DNA of 64,000 nucleotides from CAVVYW01 sp963752605 (GTDB taxonomy: Bacteria > Actinomycetota > Thermoleophilia > Solirubrobacterales > 70-9), in assembly GCA_963752605.1 (NCBI GenBank), contig CAVVYW010000006.1, positions 806,001 to 870,000 on the forward strand. The letters run 5' to 3'. The position numbers were made by a program, and so were the translations under genes. The notes beneath the pieces are model-generated. The model was not told the DNA's origin, ran no database searches, and worked only from the letters and a program-made list of their open reading frames with translations. Positions 48,450 to 57,788 of the stretch are shown here, one piece after another. Positions within the stretch are counted from its first letter, which is position 1, and each line of letters begins with the position of its first letter.

Positions 48450-48508
48450 GCCGGTCCGCCGGTGGCGCCCCCTGAGGGGAGCGCCGAAGGCGCTTCGGGG
48501 GTGGCTCA
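48450..48508. repeat. Burkholderiales-type intergenic hairpin element (REP-like)
   Basis: The core GGCGCCCCCTGAGGGGAGCG (48464 onward), with two further C completing the arm, is an inverted repeat with 9-10 paired bases. A second small stem GAAGGCGCTTC (48486-48496) and GGGGGTGGCTCAATGA follow. Very similar elements are scattered after genes in Rubrivivax/Methylibium-like genomes. This copy covers the stop codon of the TPR lipoprotein gene, so it may act as terminator or mRNA-stabilising end. The rest of 48295-48449 shows nothing else. Confidence 0.65.
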
Positions 48509-51319
48509 ATGAACTGCATCGATCACTCCTTCGCTGCGTTCGGTCTTGCCGTAGCGCACCGGCCGCATCTCGCGCAATGCGGCGAAGCTGCGCTGCACCC
48601 ACTTGTCGTAGATGCCGCTCGCCGCGCGGCGCGCGTTCAGCTCGTGCAGCTCGGTCGATTTCTCTTCGAACGGATAGGCCTGCTCCTCGAGCATCACGTT
48701 GTATTGCTCGAGCTCGGCCTTCGATAGCTTCTTCGGGCGCTGCGACGCCATCAGCGCCTTGCCGAAGTCCTGGTACAGCTGCGCGATGTGGAAGGTCGCC
48801 GCCGTCGTGACGTCGGCCACACCGTAGTCGGCCGCAACGCTGTAGGCCTTCAGCACCTCTTCCATCCTTGCCTTCTTCAGCTTGAGCTGCTTGGCCAGCG
48901 GCTCGACGAGCGTGACCTTGCGGTACGCGTCGAGCGTCGGTTCCGCGAGCGCCAGCGCTGCGGTCGCGCCGAGGTAACGCGTGCGCTCGGTGCGCGCGCC
49001 GCCGCCGGTCTGGTCGGCCTGGAAGATTTCCTTCATCAGCGCCAGCTCGCGTACCGGGTTGCCGTCTTCCTTCGCGATGGTCGCGAGGCGCCAGCGCACC
49101 TCGACCGCCGGCTCGAGCGGCTCCGGGTATTGCTTCAGGTACTGGGTGTAGACCCTGGCCGCAGGCGCGCGTGCTTTCGCCTTCTCATGCAGCTCGGCGG
49201 CTTGCCACAGCGCATCGCGCGCCACCTTCGGATCCTTGCTCGTCGCGGCGATGCGCTCGAACTCGCCCGCCGCCTGCGACCAGCTGCCCTTTTCGAGATA
49301 CGCGAGCGCGAGCTTGCCGCTCACCTCGCCTTGCAGCGGATGGTTCGGATAACGCTGGCGGAAGTCTTCGAGCGTGCGCGCGGCGCCGTCCCAATCCTTC
49401 AGGCCGATGAGCGCGGCCGACGCGTCGTACTGCGCGGTGGCGCGCACGGTCGATTGCGGCGCCACGGTCGCGACACGCGCGAAGTGCTCGACCGCGTCGC
49501 GTGCCTTTCCGGCCGCGCGCGCCTGCTCGCCCTGCTTGTAGATCGACGCCGCCTGACGCTCGACGAGCTCGGTGCGCGCCGCGTCCTTGTCCGGCGTCAG
49601 CGCGATCACTTCGCCGTAGGCACGCTCGGCCTTGTCGAAAGCGCCGCGCTCGAACGAAGTGTGCGCGACCACGGTCCATGCAACGCGTCGCTGTGCCGGC
49701 GCGGCCGGCGGGTCGAGCGACAGCACCTGCTGCGCGACGCTCGACGCCTGCTCGCCGTCGCGAAGCGCATAGAGCTTCTCGGCCGCGTTGGTCAGCACCG
49801 GACCGGCGCGCGAGTCGCTCGGGAACTCCTTCGCGAAGCGCAGCGCGCTCGCGACGCTGGTGCGATGCAGCGCCGGCAACTCCGCCGGCGCGGCACGCTT
49901 TTCCTGCTGCGCGTATCCGAGCAACGCGGCATAGCCGGCATCGGCGCTCTTCGCGTGCTTCGGATAGTGGTACGCGGTCTTCTCGTACTCGGTGCTCGCC
50001 TCGGCGAAACGCGAGTCCTCGAACAACAGCTCGGCGAGCAGGAAGTTGTTCTGCGCCGCATCCGGATCGGTCGGGAACGACACGATGTACAGGCGGTACC
50101 AGCGCACCGCTTCCTGATAGTCGGCCGAGCTCTTGCTCTTCTGCGCGCTCGCGTGATGGTGGCGCGCGAGCTCGGCCAGGTGCGTCTTCACGAGCGGCTG
50201 CGCTTTCTCCCAACCCTGCTCGTTGGCGCGGCGGAACTCGCTGTCGATACCGTAACGCGCGACGTATTCCTTCTTCGCCTGCAGCGCGAGCGTGCCGAAG
50301 CCGTTGCTTTGATAGATGTCGATCACGCGCGCCTGCAGCACCGGCGCCTGTGCATGCAACGGGTGCAGCCGCGCGAACATGCCGAAGGTGTCGGCGGCGT
50401 CCTTCACGCGCTCTTGCTTGATGTAGAGCTCGCCGAGGTGCTGGTAGACGCGGAACTCGTACGAGCGGCGCTCGTCGGTCTTCATGTACGCGGCGATCGA
50501 CTCGGCGCCCTGCAGGTTCGTCAGGCACAGGCTCGTCACGCGGAAGGTGTCCTCGACGAGCTCGCGGTCGGCACGCGACAGGTCGGCCAGCGTGTCGAGG
50601 TCGCCGTCGCCTTCGCGGTTCGCGACCTTCAGGTCGAGCACGCCGAAGAACGAATGCAGCGCGTCGTCGAGCCGCCCCTGTTTGAACAGCGACCAGCCGT
50701 GCATGTACAGCGCACGATCGTGATAGCGGCTCTCGGTGCCTTCCTTGAGCACCGTCGCATAGGCCTGCTCGGCCTTCGCGTAGTGGCGCGTCGTGAACAG
50801 CAGCTCGCCGCGGCGGAAATGCGCCTCTTCGCGATAGGTCGTGTTCGGGTACTCGGCCACCAGCCGGTCGAGCGTCTTCAACGCGGTTTCGAGCTGACCG
50901 CCCTGCTCGTAGGCGCGCGCCAATTGATACAGCACGCGGTCGTTGCCAGGATCGTTCGGAAAGTTCTTCAGGTAGTCCTGATAACGCGTGATCGCGGCGC
51001 GGTAGTCGGGATCGGCGTTCGCCGCCTGGCTGCGCGCGCTGCGCGTGTCGGCGCTGTCCATCTCCAGGTCGCCGAGGCGGCGCATCGCTTCGGCGCGCTG
51101 CGGCGCGCGCGGCGCGACTTCGAGGAACTTGCGGTACGCCTCGATCGCCTTTTCTTCGCTCGCCGCGACGCCTTGATCCTTTTCGACGACGACGGTGCGC
51201 CCGGCCAGGGTCTTCAGCGTCGGCTCGTTGTCGGGTGTGCCGGCGCGCTTGCTGGCGCACGCGGCCAGAGCGCAAGCGGCCAGCAGCGCGAGGCTATTGC
51301 TTGGCCGCATGTTCGGCAT
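48506..51319 (-). CDS. Large TPR-repeat lipoprotein (GltE-like)
   Basis: 937 residues. The signal has a lipobox (SLALLAACALAACASK), so the protein is probably an outer-membrane lipoprotein. The remainder is a superhelix of TPR units throughout (for example DYRAAITRYQDYLKNFPNDP, LKTLDRLVAEYPNTTYREEA, AKAEQAYATVLKEGTESRYH, AARTLEDFRQRYPNHPLQGE). A C-terminal part of about 150 residues without clear repeats ends it. The true start may be MRPSNS at 51310 rather than 51319. It overlaps the upstream TPR gene by 26 bases. Size and position match TPR lipoproteins of Agl-Glt-type clusters. Confidence 0.85.
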   Translation of the reverse strand: MPNMRPSNSLALLAACALAACASKRAGTPDNEPTLKTLAGRTVVVEKDQGVAASEEKAIEAYRKFLEVAPRAPQRAEAMRRLGDLEMDSADTRSARSQAANADPDYRAAITRYQDYLKNFPNDPGNDRVLYQLARAYEQGGQLETALKTLDRLVAEYPNTTYREEAHFRRGELLFTTRHYAKAEQAYATVLKEGTESRYHDRALYMHGWSLFKQGRLDDALHSFFGVLDLKVANREGDGDLDTLADLSRADRELVEDTFRVTSLCLTNLQGAESIAAYMKTDERRSYEFRVYQHLGELYIKQERVKDAADTFGMFARLHPLHAQAPVLQARVIDIYQSNGFGTLALQAKKEYVARYGIDSEFRRANEQGWEKAQPLVKTHLAELARHHHASAQKSKSSADYQEAVRWYRLYIVSFPTDPDAAQNNFLLAELLFEDSRFAEASTEYEKTAYHYPKHAKSADAGYAALLGYAQQEKRAAPAELPALHRTSVASALRFAKEFPSDSRAGPVLTNAAEKLYALRDGEQASSVAQQVLSLDPPAAPAQRRVAWTVVAHTSFERGAFDKAERAYGEVIALTPDKDAARTELVERQAASIYKQGEQARAAGKARDAVEHFARVATVAPQSTVRATAQYDASAALIGLKDWDGAARTLEDFRQRYPNHPLQGEVSGKLALAYLEKGSWSQAAGEFERIAATSKDPKVARDALWQAAELHEKAKARAPAARVYTQYLKQYPEPLEPAVEVRWRLATIAKEDGNPVRELALMKEIFQADQTGGGARTERTRYLGATAALALAEPTLDAYRKVTLVEPLAKQLKLKKARMEEVLKAYSVAADYGVADVTTAATFHIAQLYQDFGKALMASQRPKKLSKAELEQYNVMLEEQAYPFEEKSTELHELNARRAASGIYDKWVQRSFAALREMRPVRYGKTERSEGVIDAVH

Positions 51320-53194
51320 CCTTTGCGACGTTGGCGCGGTCGTAGAGTTGCGCGACCGCGAAGCGCGCTTGTGTCGCGTAGACGGCCAGACGCTCCTTCT
51401 GGCGCGTGAGCTCGGCGACCGCGATTTCCTGCACGTGCTGCTGCTGTTCCTTGCTGAGCGAGGCCACGCGCGGGATCAGCGCCTTCAGGCGCGGATCGAG
51501 CTCGACGATGCGCTTGGCGAAGGCTTCGTGCCGCGCCGGCTCTTCACGCTGCGCCTGCACGAGCGCTTGGTCGCGGCGGCGCGCTTCGGCCAGCTCGGCG
51601 TCGATCGTCGTGAGCGTCTTCTTCGCTTCCCATACACGCGCCGGATGCTGCTGCGCCAGTTGCCACGTCAGCGCGCCGGCGACGAGGCGGGTACGCTGGC
51701 GCGCCTTCTCGATTTCGGGGTCGTTGCCGGTGGCGTGCTTCAACGTGGCCTGCACACGTTCCAACCGAGCGATCAGCTCGCGCTGCTTCGCATCGGCAAA
51801 TGCCGAGCCGTCGGCCTGCGCCTCGGCTTGCGACAGCTCGCCGGCGACCTGGTCGCGGCGCTGCTGCATGCGGTCGAGCCCGATCTCGCTCGCCTTCGCG
51901 CGCACCTGGGGCAACCGCTCGGCGTAGGCCTGGCGCCGGTTCGCGAGCATGTCGCCGAACACGCCGAGGTTGTCCTGCCACCCTTGCAGGTTGCGCGCGA
52001 GGAAGCGCAGGTCGCGGTAGTTCTTGAACGCTTCCTGGAACTCGTGCTGCGCGAGCACCTGCGCAAGGTGGCGCGCGTGCGGCATCTCGGGCAGCTTCTT
52101 GATGTTCCAGAACCAGCCCATCTGCTCGCCGGGGTTCAGCGACAGCAGGCCATCGACGAGCTTGCCGGCACGAATCGCGACGATCGATTCGTCGAGGCTC
52201 GCGCTTTCGCGATCGAACACCTCGATCGCCTCGTTGTAGCGGTCCAGCGATTGACCATAGGCGCCGAGCTCGGCGTACGCGTACGGCACCGCGATGCGCG
52301 CCTCGAGCACCGCCGAATCGCTCGCATCGCGGCTGCTCAGCTCGATCCAGGGCACGAGCGCGAGCTTCGGGTCCTTCATCGACGCGGCGGCCCAGCCGAA
52401 GCCGAGCAACGCCTTGTTCGCATGCATGCTCGACAGCCGCACGCGTTCGAGGTAGGTGCGAGCTTCCTGCGGCAGCTCCTTTTGCAGCGCCGCGAAGCCG
52501 AGCGCGACGTTGGCGCGGTCGCGCAGGCTGCGCAGCTCTTCGTTGGCCGCCGGTGCCTTGCCGAGCTCGTCGAGCAACGCGCGGCCGCGCTCAAAGTCGC
52601 CGCTGCGGATCAGCGCGACGCCGAGGTTGTAGCGCGTGTACTGCCCGCCGTTCTTCGGGCTCTTCATGCGCGTTCAGCACGTCGGCGGCACCCGCATAGT
52701 CGGCGCGCGCCATCAGCAGATTGGCCTTCAGCAACGAGCGGTCTTCTTCGAGATCGGCCGGCAGGTTGCTCTCGATGCGTGCGATCGCGTCCTCGGCCTC
52801 GGCCATATAGCCGCGCTGATAGCGGATCTTCGCGAGGTAATACCACGCGCGGTCGCGCACCCTCGGCGGCGCGTTCTTCTCGATAAGCTGCGCGAAGATT
52901 TCTCCCGCCTCGCGGTGCAGCCCGTACGACAGCAGCATGCCGCCGCGCAGCACCTCGGCCTCGTCGCCGTGCTCGGCGACGCGATCGAAATGTTGCGACA
53001 CCATCAGCGTCGTGATCGACGTGAAGTACTGGTCCTGGAAGAAGTGGTACAGCGTGTCGCCGTAGTGCGGAGCCTTGACCGGCCCCGGTGGCGGATCCTT
53101 GGCGACAGCGACGCTCGTCAGCAATGCCGACAGGATCACGCATTCCTGCGGCCACGCGCCGCACGGCATCACGAAGGTGGCAACGAAGGAACAT
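51294..53194 (-). CDS. Large exported TPR protein (GltD-like), frame breaks near the N-terminal end
   Basis: About 620 residues when joined. The N-terminal segment contains ALLTSVAVAKDPPPG (end of signal peptide), HYGDTLYHFFQDQYFTSITT and GGMLLSYGLHREAGEIFAQL. A shift near 52668 joins it to the long intact frame (YTRYNLGVALIRSGDFERGR), with helical and coiled-coil sections containing RLERVQATLKHATGNDPEIE. Another shift near 53125 affects the signal peptide. TPR units are clear only in the first half. It probably forms a periplasmic scaffold with the downstream TPR lipoprotein. Confidence 0.8.
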
Positions 53195-53206
53195 GGACGC
53201 TCGCCG

Positions 53207-53791
53207 TTATTGCCACACCTTGACGTCGAACTCCGGCTGCAGCTTGCCGGTCGAGTCCTTGATGCGCAGCTCGATGTACTTCGGGTCGGTACCCTTGTCG
53301 AACTTGATCGTCGCGCCGCGCTTGTAGTCGCGGTCGTGCGGGCCCTTGCCGGTGAAGAACGCGACGATCTCGTGCTGGCCCGCGCGCAGGTTGCCGAGAT
53401 AGACACGCTGCACGCCGCCGCGGTGCAGCGCCTGCACTTCGAGCGGCGTGTAGAGGTAGTTAGCGACGATCTTCTCATCGAGCTTGATCTGCACCGAGTC
53501 GAGCTCGAACAGCTTGCCCACATCCATCGACACGAACAGCGCGACCTGTGTGCTGGCCGGGAACAGCAGCTCCTCCTCGAGCACCAGCAGATCGCGATTG
53601 AGCTTGATGACGTCGCTCTTCACCTCCTGGATGCGCTCGTCGAGGCCGGGCGCCGGCGCGCTGGCCGCAGCCGCCGCAGGTGCCGCCGCGACGGCAGTGG
53701 GCTTCGCATCGGCGGCCCACGCGAACGGCATCGCGATCAACACACCGATCAGCAACAAGGAAGCGACCAAGCTGCGGGATCTATTCGTCAT
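53207..53791 (-). CDS. Exported protein with a coiled-coil N-terminal part, unknown
   Basis: 194 residues. The signal peptide is LVASLLLIGVLIAMPFAWAA. A short Ala/Pro linker leads to a helical stretch (LDERIQEVKSDVIKLNRDLL, VLEEELLFPASTQ) that could form a coiled coil. A beta-rich domain follows (VALFVSMDVGKLFELDSVQI, GGVQRVYLGNLRAGQHEIVA, FFTGKGPHDRDYK) resembling a PEGA-like or Ig-like fold. It ends in LQPEFDVKVWQ. No named family was recognised. It sits between the DUF3570 barrel and the TPR proteins and is likely a periplasmic part of the same complex. Confidence 0.7.
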   Translation of the reverse strand: MTNRSRSLVASLLLIGVLIAMPFAWAADAKPTAVAAAPAAAAASAPAPGLDERIQEVKSDVIKLNRDLLVLEEELLFPASTQVALFVSMDVGKLFELDSVQIKLDEKIVANYLYTPLEVQALHRGGVQRVYLGNLRAGQHEIVAFFTGKGPHDRDYKRGATIKFDKGTDPKYIELRIKDSTGKLQPEFDVKVWQ

Positions 53792-53799
53792 GACAGGCC

Positions 53800-54924
53800 C
53801 TAGAAGGTTGCGGTGAGTGAGAGTTGCAGCACATTCGCGCTCATCGAGTACGCGCTGCCGGTGCGGATGTCAGTGAAGTCCTTGAACTTGAACTGCACAA
53901 ACTCGTAGGCGCCGTTCGCCTTGATCTCGTATTTGCCCGGCACCTTCTTCCATGTGTAGGCGACCTTCGCGCCGAGGCCGATGCTGTTGAAGGTGCTGAG
54001 CTGGCGGTTGCGCGAGATGTACAGGCTCTCGAAACTCGCGTTGTCGCTGTAGAACAGCGCGTGCTGCTGCGAGTACAGACGCAAATGCGTGTTGGCGAGC
54101 CACGCATCGCCGAAGTAGCGGCTGTAGCCGAGCTCGCCGGTGTGCGCCTTGATGTCCCACGTGTCCCAGAAGTAGCGGTACTCGGCATGCAGCGCGCTGC
54201 GCGAGCCGAGGTCGTACGCGCCGCGGAACTTCAGGGCGCGGCTCGTGCGCGTGCGCGGCACACGCTCGGGGACCGCCGCCCCGAACACACGCGCCACGCG
54301 ATACGGGCTGCCGAGAAAGCCCGAGTCCGAGATCGCCTCGAAATTCGCGCTGACGATCCAGCGCGGGCTGAGGATCTGCGTCGCGCCGAACCGGTACTGC
54401 CAGTGCTTCGCGCTGTCGAAGAAGCCGGTGCCCTTTTGCCCGACCTTGTCCGACGAGCGCGTGTAGCCAAGCGTGATCGAGGTCATGCCGCCGAACACTT
54501 CCTGGCTCACGTCCATGCCGAGGCTGTCCGCGGTGTAGTCGGGCTCGTCGCTACTCGATCCCGAAAAGGAGATCTGCGAATCGCGGTACACGTAGTCGGC
54601 GCCGAAGCCGTACTCGGTGCGCTTTTCCTTATATGCACTCGCGGTGGTCACGACGTCGATCGACGCGCTGCTGACCGAGTCGACGTAGTACGAGCCCTGC
54701 AGCGACACCTTGTCCATCAGGCTCTTGCGCACCAGCAACGCCGGGCCGGAGGCCGTGAGGCCACCGCCCTTGTACATGTGGAACAGCGCTTCGGCGCTGT
54801 CTTCGGGCAAGGTCAGCGCGCGAGGCGAACTCGCCGCGAGCAGGCCGCCGATCACGCCGGCCAGCGCGCGCAAAACGCGCCGGCACGGACGCGACCATTG
54901 CAGCCACAGCTCACTTGCAGCCAC
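53800..54924 (-). CDS. DUF3570 outer-membrane beta-barrel protein
   Basis: 374 residues from GTG 54924, which overlaps the DUF4266 stop by 14 bases. The signal segment is VLRALAGVIGGLLAASSPRA. DUF3570 features follow: LFHMYKGGGLTASGPALLVR, GSYYVDSVSSASIDVVTTAS, YGFGADYVYRDSQISFSGSS and YFWDTWDIKAHTGELGYSRY. The barrel ends in ANVLQLSLTATF with an aromatic last residue. DUF3570 is regularly encoded with DUF4266 and often with ApbE and thioredoxins. Its function is not known. A large outer-membrane pore or conduit is plausible. Confidence 0.9.
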   Translation of the reverse strand: MAASELWLQWSRPCRRVLRALAGVIGGLLAASSPRALTLPEDSAEALFHMYKGGGLTASGPALLVRKSLMDKVSLQGSYYVDSVSSASIDVVTTASAYKEKRTEYGFGADYVYRDSQISFSGSSSDEPDYTADSLGMDVSQEVFGGMTSITLGYTRSSDKVGQKGTGFFDSAKHWQYRFGATQILSPRWIVSANFEAISDSGFLGSPYRVARVFGAAVPERVPRTRTSRALKFRGAYDLGSRSALHAEYRYFWDTWDIKAHTGELGYSRYFGDAWLANTHLRLYSQQHALFYSDNASFESLYISRNRQLSTFNSIGLGAKVAYTWKKVPGKYEIKANGAYEFVQFKFKDFTDIRTGSAYSMSANVLQLSLTATF

Positions 54925-55165
54925 AGCCGCCCCCTTGCACGCCGTTCGCGCCGCGCGAAGCCTCGCGCACATCGCGCACGTGCTCGCGATGCTTGTCGGC
55001 GAGCGCCCCGCCCGACATCTTCATGATCGGATCGGCCAGCCGCTCGCGCTCGTAGGGCTTCACCCACGGCTCGACGTTACGGATGCTCGCGCACCCGCCG
55101 AGCATCGACGCCGACAGCAGCAACGCGATCGCGGCGCCGCGCTTGAGGATTCGGCAGGCATTCAT
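54911..55165 (-). CDS. DUF4266 small lipoprotein
   Basis: 84 residues. The lipobox signal is ALLLSASMLGGCASIR, followed by VEPWVKPYERERLADPIMKM, the DUF4266 signature. The C-terminal end is Gly/Cys-rich (NGVQGGGCGCK), which may bind a metal or be modified. It overlaps both the TlpA-like gene (ATGA) and the DUF3570 gene. The DUF4266-DUF3570 pair is conserved in many proteobacteria, function unknown. Confidence 0.88.
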   Translation of the reverse strand: MNACRILKRGAAIALLLSASMLGGCASIRNVEPWVKPYERERLADPIMKMSGGALADKHREHVRDVREASRGANGVQGGGCGCK

Positions 55166-55686
55166 TCCTTCAGCAACTCCCGAATCTGCTGCTCGTAGGT
55201 CTTCTCGAAACCGTCGCGGTAGCCGCGATGCACGTAGCGCACGCGGCCGTCGCGGTCGATCACCACGGTGGCGGGCATCGCGCTCATGTCGTAGAGGCGG
55301 CTCGCTTTCTTGTCGGTGTCGAGCAGGACCGGAAACTTGATGCCGAGCCGCGTGGCGAGCTCGACCGCGGCGCGCGCGTCGTCGTCGATGTTGATGCCGA
55401 GCACCTGGAAACCCGACGCACGGTACTTCTCGTGCAGCCGGTTCAGGTGCGGGATCTCCTGGCGGCACGGGCCGCACCAGGTGGCCCAGAAGTTCACCAG
55501 CACGACCTGCCCGCGCTGCTCCTGCAGGCGCAGGTTCGGGCCGCCCATCGTGCGCAAGGTGAAGTCTGGCGCGAGCTGCGACGGCGTCACCGCCGCGATG
55601 GCAGCGCCTGCGCACGCCGCGAGCGCGGTGCCGAGCACGATGCGTCGTGTGACTGCGAATGGCCTGAAAGCTGTAGTCATCGTCAT
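55162..55686 (-). CDS. TlpA-type periplasmic thiol-disulfide oxidoreductase
   Basis: 174 residues. A signal peptide with an RR near the start (TRRIVLGTALAACAGAAIAA) precedes the mature thioredoxin fold. The active site is NFWATWCGPCRQEIPHLNRL, the cis-Pro is in MSAMPATVVIDRDGRV, and an extra TlpA-type beta-strand is present. It acts in the periplasm, perhaps keeping haem-binding cysteines of the cluster's cytochromes reduced or maintaining the Cys-rich DUF4266 protein. MTTAFRPF at 55680 is an alternative start. Confidence 0.93.
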   Translation of the reverse strand: MTMTTAFRPFAVTRRIVLGTALAACAGAAIAAVTPSQLAPDFTLRTMGGPNLRLQEQRGQVVLVNFWATWCGPCRQEIPHLNRLHEKYRASGFQVLGINIDDDARAAVELATRLGIKFPVLLDTDKKASRLYDMSAMPATVVIDRDGRVRYVHRGYRDGFEKTYEQQIRELLKE

Positions 55687-55691
55687 CTCCC

Positions 55692-56345
55692 TCAGAAGAA
55701 AAACGTGAGCCCGCCGGTCAGCTCGAGGTTCTGCGTGCTCTGTCGCTTGCCGAGCAGGTCGAGCGAAAAGATGTGATCGCGCATGTCGACCTGCAGCGCC
55801 CAGCGGTCGGCGAGCATCAGCCGCACGCCGAGTCCGAAGTTGAAGGTCTGGCGCTTCTGGTCGACGAAGTCCGTGCTGCCGATGCCGCCGATGACGTAGA
55901 TCGCGGTGGCCTTCGCACGGTTGCTGCCGATGAACACTTCACCGGGCAACACGTTGTAGCCCACCGACAGGTTGTAGTAGCGCAGCGTCTCCGTCTGGTT
56001 CACGAACACGCCGCCGGGCAGGATCTGGCGGAAGGTTTCGTCGCTGACCTTGGTCTGCGCGAGCACACCCTCGACGAAGATGTCTTCGCTGATGTGATAG
56101 CCCACGCGCAAGCCGCCGACCGCGCTGGCGCCGAAGTTCTCCGTCGCATAGGTGCCTCCGAACAACCCGAACTCCCAATCCTTCGACGGGAACTTCGGCA
56201 GCTTGACGTCGCGCCGTTCGACCTTCGGCTCGATGACCTGCTCGTTCGCGGGCTTCTGCTCGGCGGGCGTGGTCGTCTGCGCGATCGCCAGCGGCGTCGC
56301 GAGTGCCGTCGTCAGCAGCCAGAGGGCGAGTGTGCTTGTGCGCAT
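55692..56345 (-). CDS. Outer-membrane beta-barrel protein of the myxobacterial-type family
   Basis: 217 residues. The signal is LALWLLTTALATPLAIAQ. A short Pro/Glu/Lys linker contains VIEPKVERRDVKLPKFPSKD. An eight-strand-type barrel follows, with WEFGLFGGTYATENFGASAV, LRYYNLSVGYNVLPGEVFIG and FVDQKRQTFNFGLGVRLMLA. It closes with the aromatic end GGLTFFF. Similar barrels (GltA/GltB) occur in Myxococcus gliding clusters. It is likely paired with the SH3-barrel protein encoded just upstream. Confidence 0.82.
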   Translation of the reverse strand: MRTSTLALWLLTTALATPLAIAQTTTPAEQKPANEQVIEPKVERRDVKLPKFPSKDWEFGLFGGTYATENFGASAVGGLRVGYHISEDIFVEGVLAQTKVSDETFRQILPGGVFVNQTETLRYYNLSVGYNVLPGEVFIGSNRAKATAIYVIGGIGSTDFVDQKRQTFNFGLGVRLMLADRWALQVDMRDHIFSLDLLGKRQSTQNLELTGGLTFFF

Positions 56346-56364
56346 GAGAGGTTGTCGGGGGCCG

Positions 56365-57153
56365 TTAGAAGAAGAAGGACAGGCCCGCGGTGATCGCGCG
56401 GTACTCCGCGCTGCGGGTGTCCGCGATGTACGCGGTGTAGATCGAGTAATCGACCTGCGCGACGAAGCGATCGGTCAGGTAGTAGCGCAAGCCGATCGAC
56501 GCGTTGGCGAGATTCGCGTCGGTCGGCAATGCGCCCACGAGGCTCTGGTTCGGGATGTTCTTGAACCTGCCGAAGCCGATGCCGACGAACGGCGAGAGCC
56601 GCTTGTCCGACCACGGCTCGGCAATGACGTTGATGTGCCAGAAGTCGGTGCCCGAGAACAGGCCCTGCACCTGCCCAATGGTGCCCTCGGCGCTCAGCGT
56701 GTCCGACAGCTTGTAGCTGGTCCACATCTTGAGCATCGGCTCGGACTTGAACTGGCCCCACGCGGCGCCGAGCTGCACCCGGCGCTGCAGGTAGTCGTCG
56801 AGCATCAGGTCGCGAAAAGTCTTCGTGCCGCCCGCTTCGGTGAGCGTGGTCTCCAGCTGCCGGCGATGCACCCAGCCGACCTTGCCGTTCGAGGTGCGCA
56901 CCTTGAACCAGTCCGTGTGGCGCAACTCGATCTCGACCCAATCGTTGCGCGAGACGACGAAGAAGATCGGAAAACCGCGCCCCGGTCCGGTGCGCAACTC
57001 GAGGTACGGGTCGGTGACCGTCAAGCGCTCCGGCGGCGCATCCGCGGCATGCGCAGGTACTGTTGCGAACGCGCAAAGCACCATGCACATCGTCGCGACG
57101 ATGCAAGCGAGAACGTGCCGGCCAACCGACAGGCATGGAGCAAAAATCCTCAT
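56365..57153 (-). CDS. SH3-domain plus outer-membrane beta-barrel protein
   Basis: 262 residues. The signal peptide (ACIVATMCMVLCAFATVPAH) is followed by a bacterial SH3 domain (LTVTDPYLELRTGPGRGFPI, WFKVRTSNGKVGWVHRRQLE). A C-terminal barrel follows (LSPFVGIGFGRFKNIPNQSL, LRYYLTDRFVAQVDYSIYTA) with the end AGLSFFF. The SH3 part may bind peptidoglycan, tying the barrel to the wall. It overlaps the upstream lipoprotein gene by ATGA. Confidence 0.85.
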   Translation of the reverse strand: MRIFAPCLSVGRHVLACIVATMCMVLCAFATVPAHAADAPPERLTVTDPYLELRTGPGRGFPIFFVVSRNDWVEIELRHTDWFKVRTSNGKVGWVHRRQLETTLTEAGGTKTFRDLMLDDYLQRRVQLGAAWGQFKSEPMLKMWTSYKLSDTLSAEGTIGQVQGLFSGTDFWHINVIAEPWSDKRLSPFVGIGFGRFKNIPNQSLVGALPTDANLANASIGLRYYLTDRFVAQVDYSIYTAYIADTRSAEYRAITAGLSFFF

Positions 57154-57788
57154 TGAGTGTTGCAGGTACCGGAGATCGGATCGGCAGGCGTGAACAGGCC
57201 ATTGCCTGCGGAGCTGAACTCGTCTTGCCCGGCCGGCATCGGATGCGTGATCCAGTACTGGATCAACCGCACGTTGGGGTCCTGATCGTTTTCGAAGATC
57301 AGGCCGCCGCCATGCAGCACGCCCATCAGGCGCGGCTTGGCAAGCAAGCGGCTTGTCGTCGGCGAGCCGAAGACGACTTCGCCTTGCGCCGAATAGAAGT
57401 TCTTGTACATGTCGCTCGCGCGGATCACGTCCGGCGTGTTGGCCGGGTTGCGCACGTCGAGTGCCACCGCACCCGGGACGACACGAAACGCGCCGCCGGT
57501 GCCGGTCGCGTCGCTATGGCAGCCCGAGCCGGCGCAGGTGTTGGTGGAGATCACGCCGTTCACGTTGATCTGCAACTGCGCGAGGAAGATCGGGTTGATG
57601 CACTTCTGGAAGTAGGCGAACGAGAGCTTCTGCCCGCCGACCGCGGCCGGATTGGCGACGTTCGACGGGTTGCCGAGCGGATTGCCTCCGCCGCCGCAGC
57701 TCGTCAAAAAAGCCATCGCCGCGATGGCGATCGCGGCGAAGGAGCGGCGCGCTCCCGCGCGCCGCTGTGGAGCAGTTGGCATCGTCAT
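57150..57788 (-). CDS. Small lipoprotein with a CX4CH haem-type motif
   Basis: 212 residues. The lipobox signal is AIAAMAFLTSCGGGG (Cys31). A CAGSGCH motif at residues 85-91 is a CX4CH variant of the cytochrome c haem-binding site. It is preceded by FAYFQKCINPIFLAQLQ and followed by GAFRVVPGAVALDVRNPANT, a layout like the haem-binding segments of the neighbouring large protein, so it may be a one-haem electron-transfer lipoprotein or a degenerate cytochrome. ATG 57788 overlaps the stop of the large gene (ATGA). Confidence 0.78.
   Translation of the reverse strand: MTMPTAPQRRAGARRSFAAIAIAAMAFLTSCGGGGNPLGNPSNVANPAAVGGQKLSFAYFQKCINPIFLAQLQINVNGVISTNTCAGSGCHSDATGTGGAFRVVPGAVALDVRNPANTPDVIRASDMYKNFYSAQGEVVFGSPTTSRLLAKPRLMGVLHGGGLIFENDQDPNVRLIQYWITHPMPAGQDEFSSAGNGLFTPADPISGTCNTQ

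Noticed and set aside
48788..51409. 873-codon plus-strand ORF opposite the TPR lipoprotein
   Set aside because: The translation is Arg/Leu-rich and motif-free. It is the antisense shadow of a high-GC TPR gene, whose frame has clear repeats and a lipobox.
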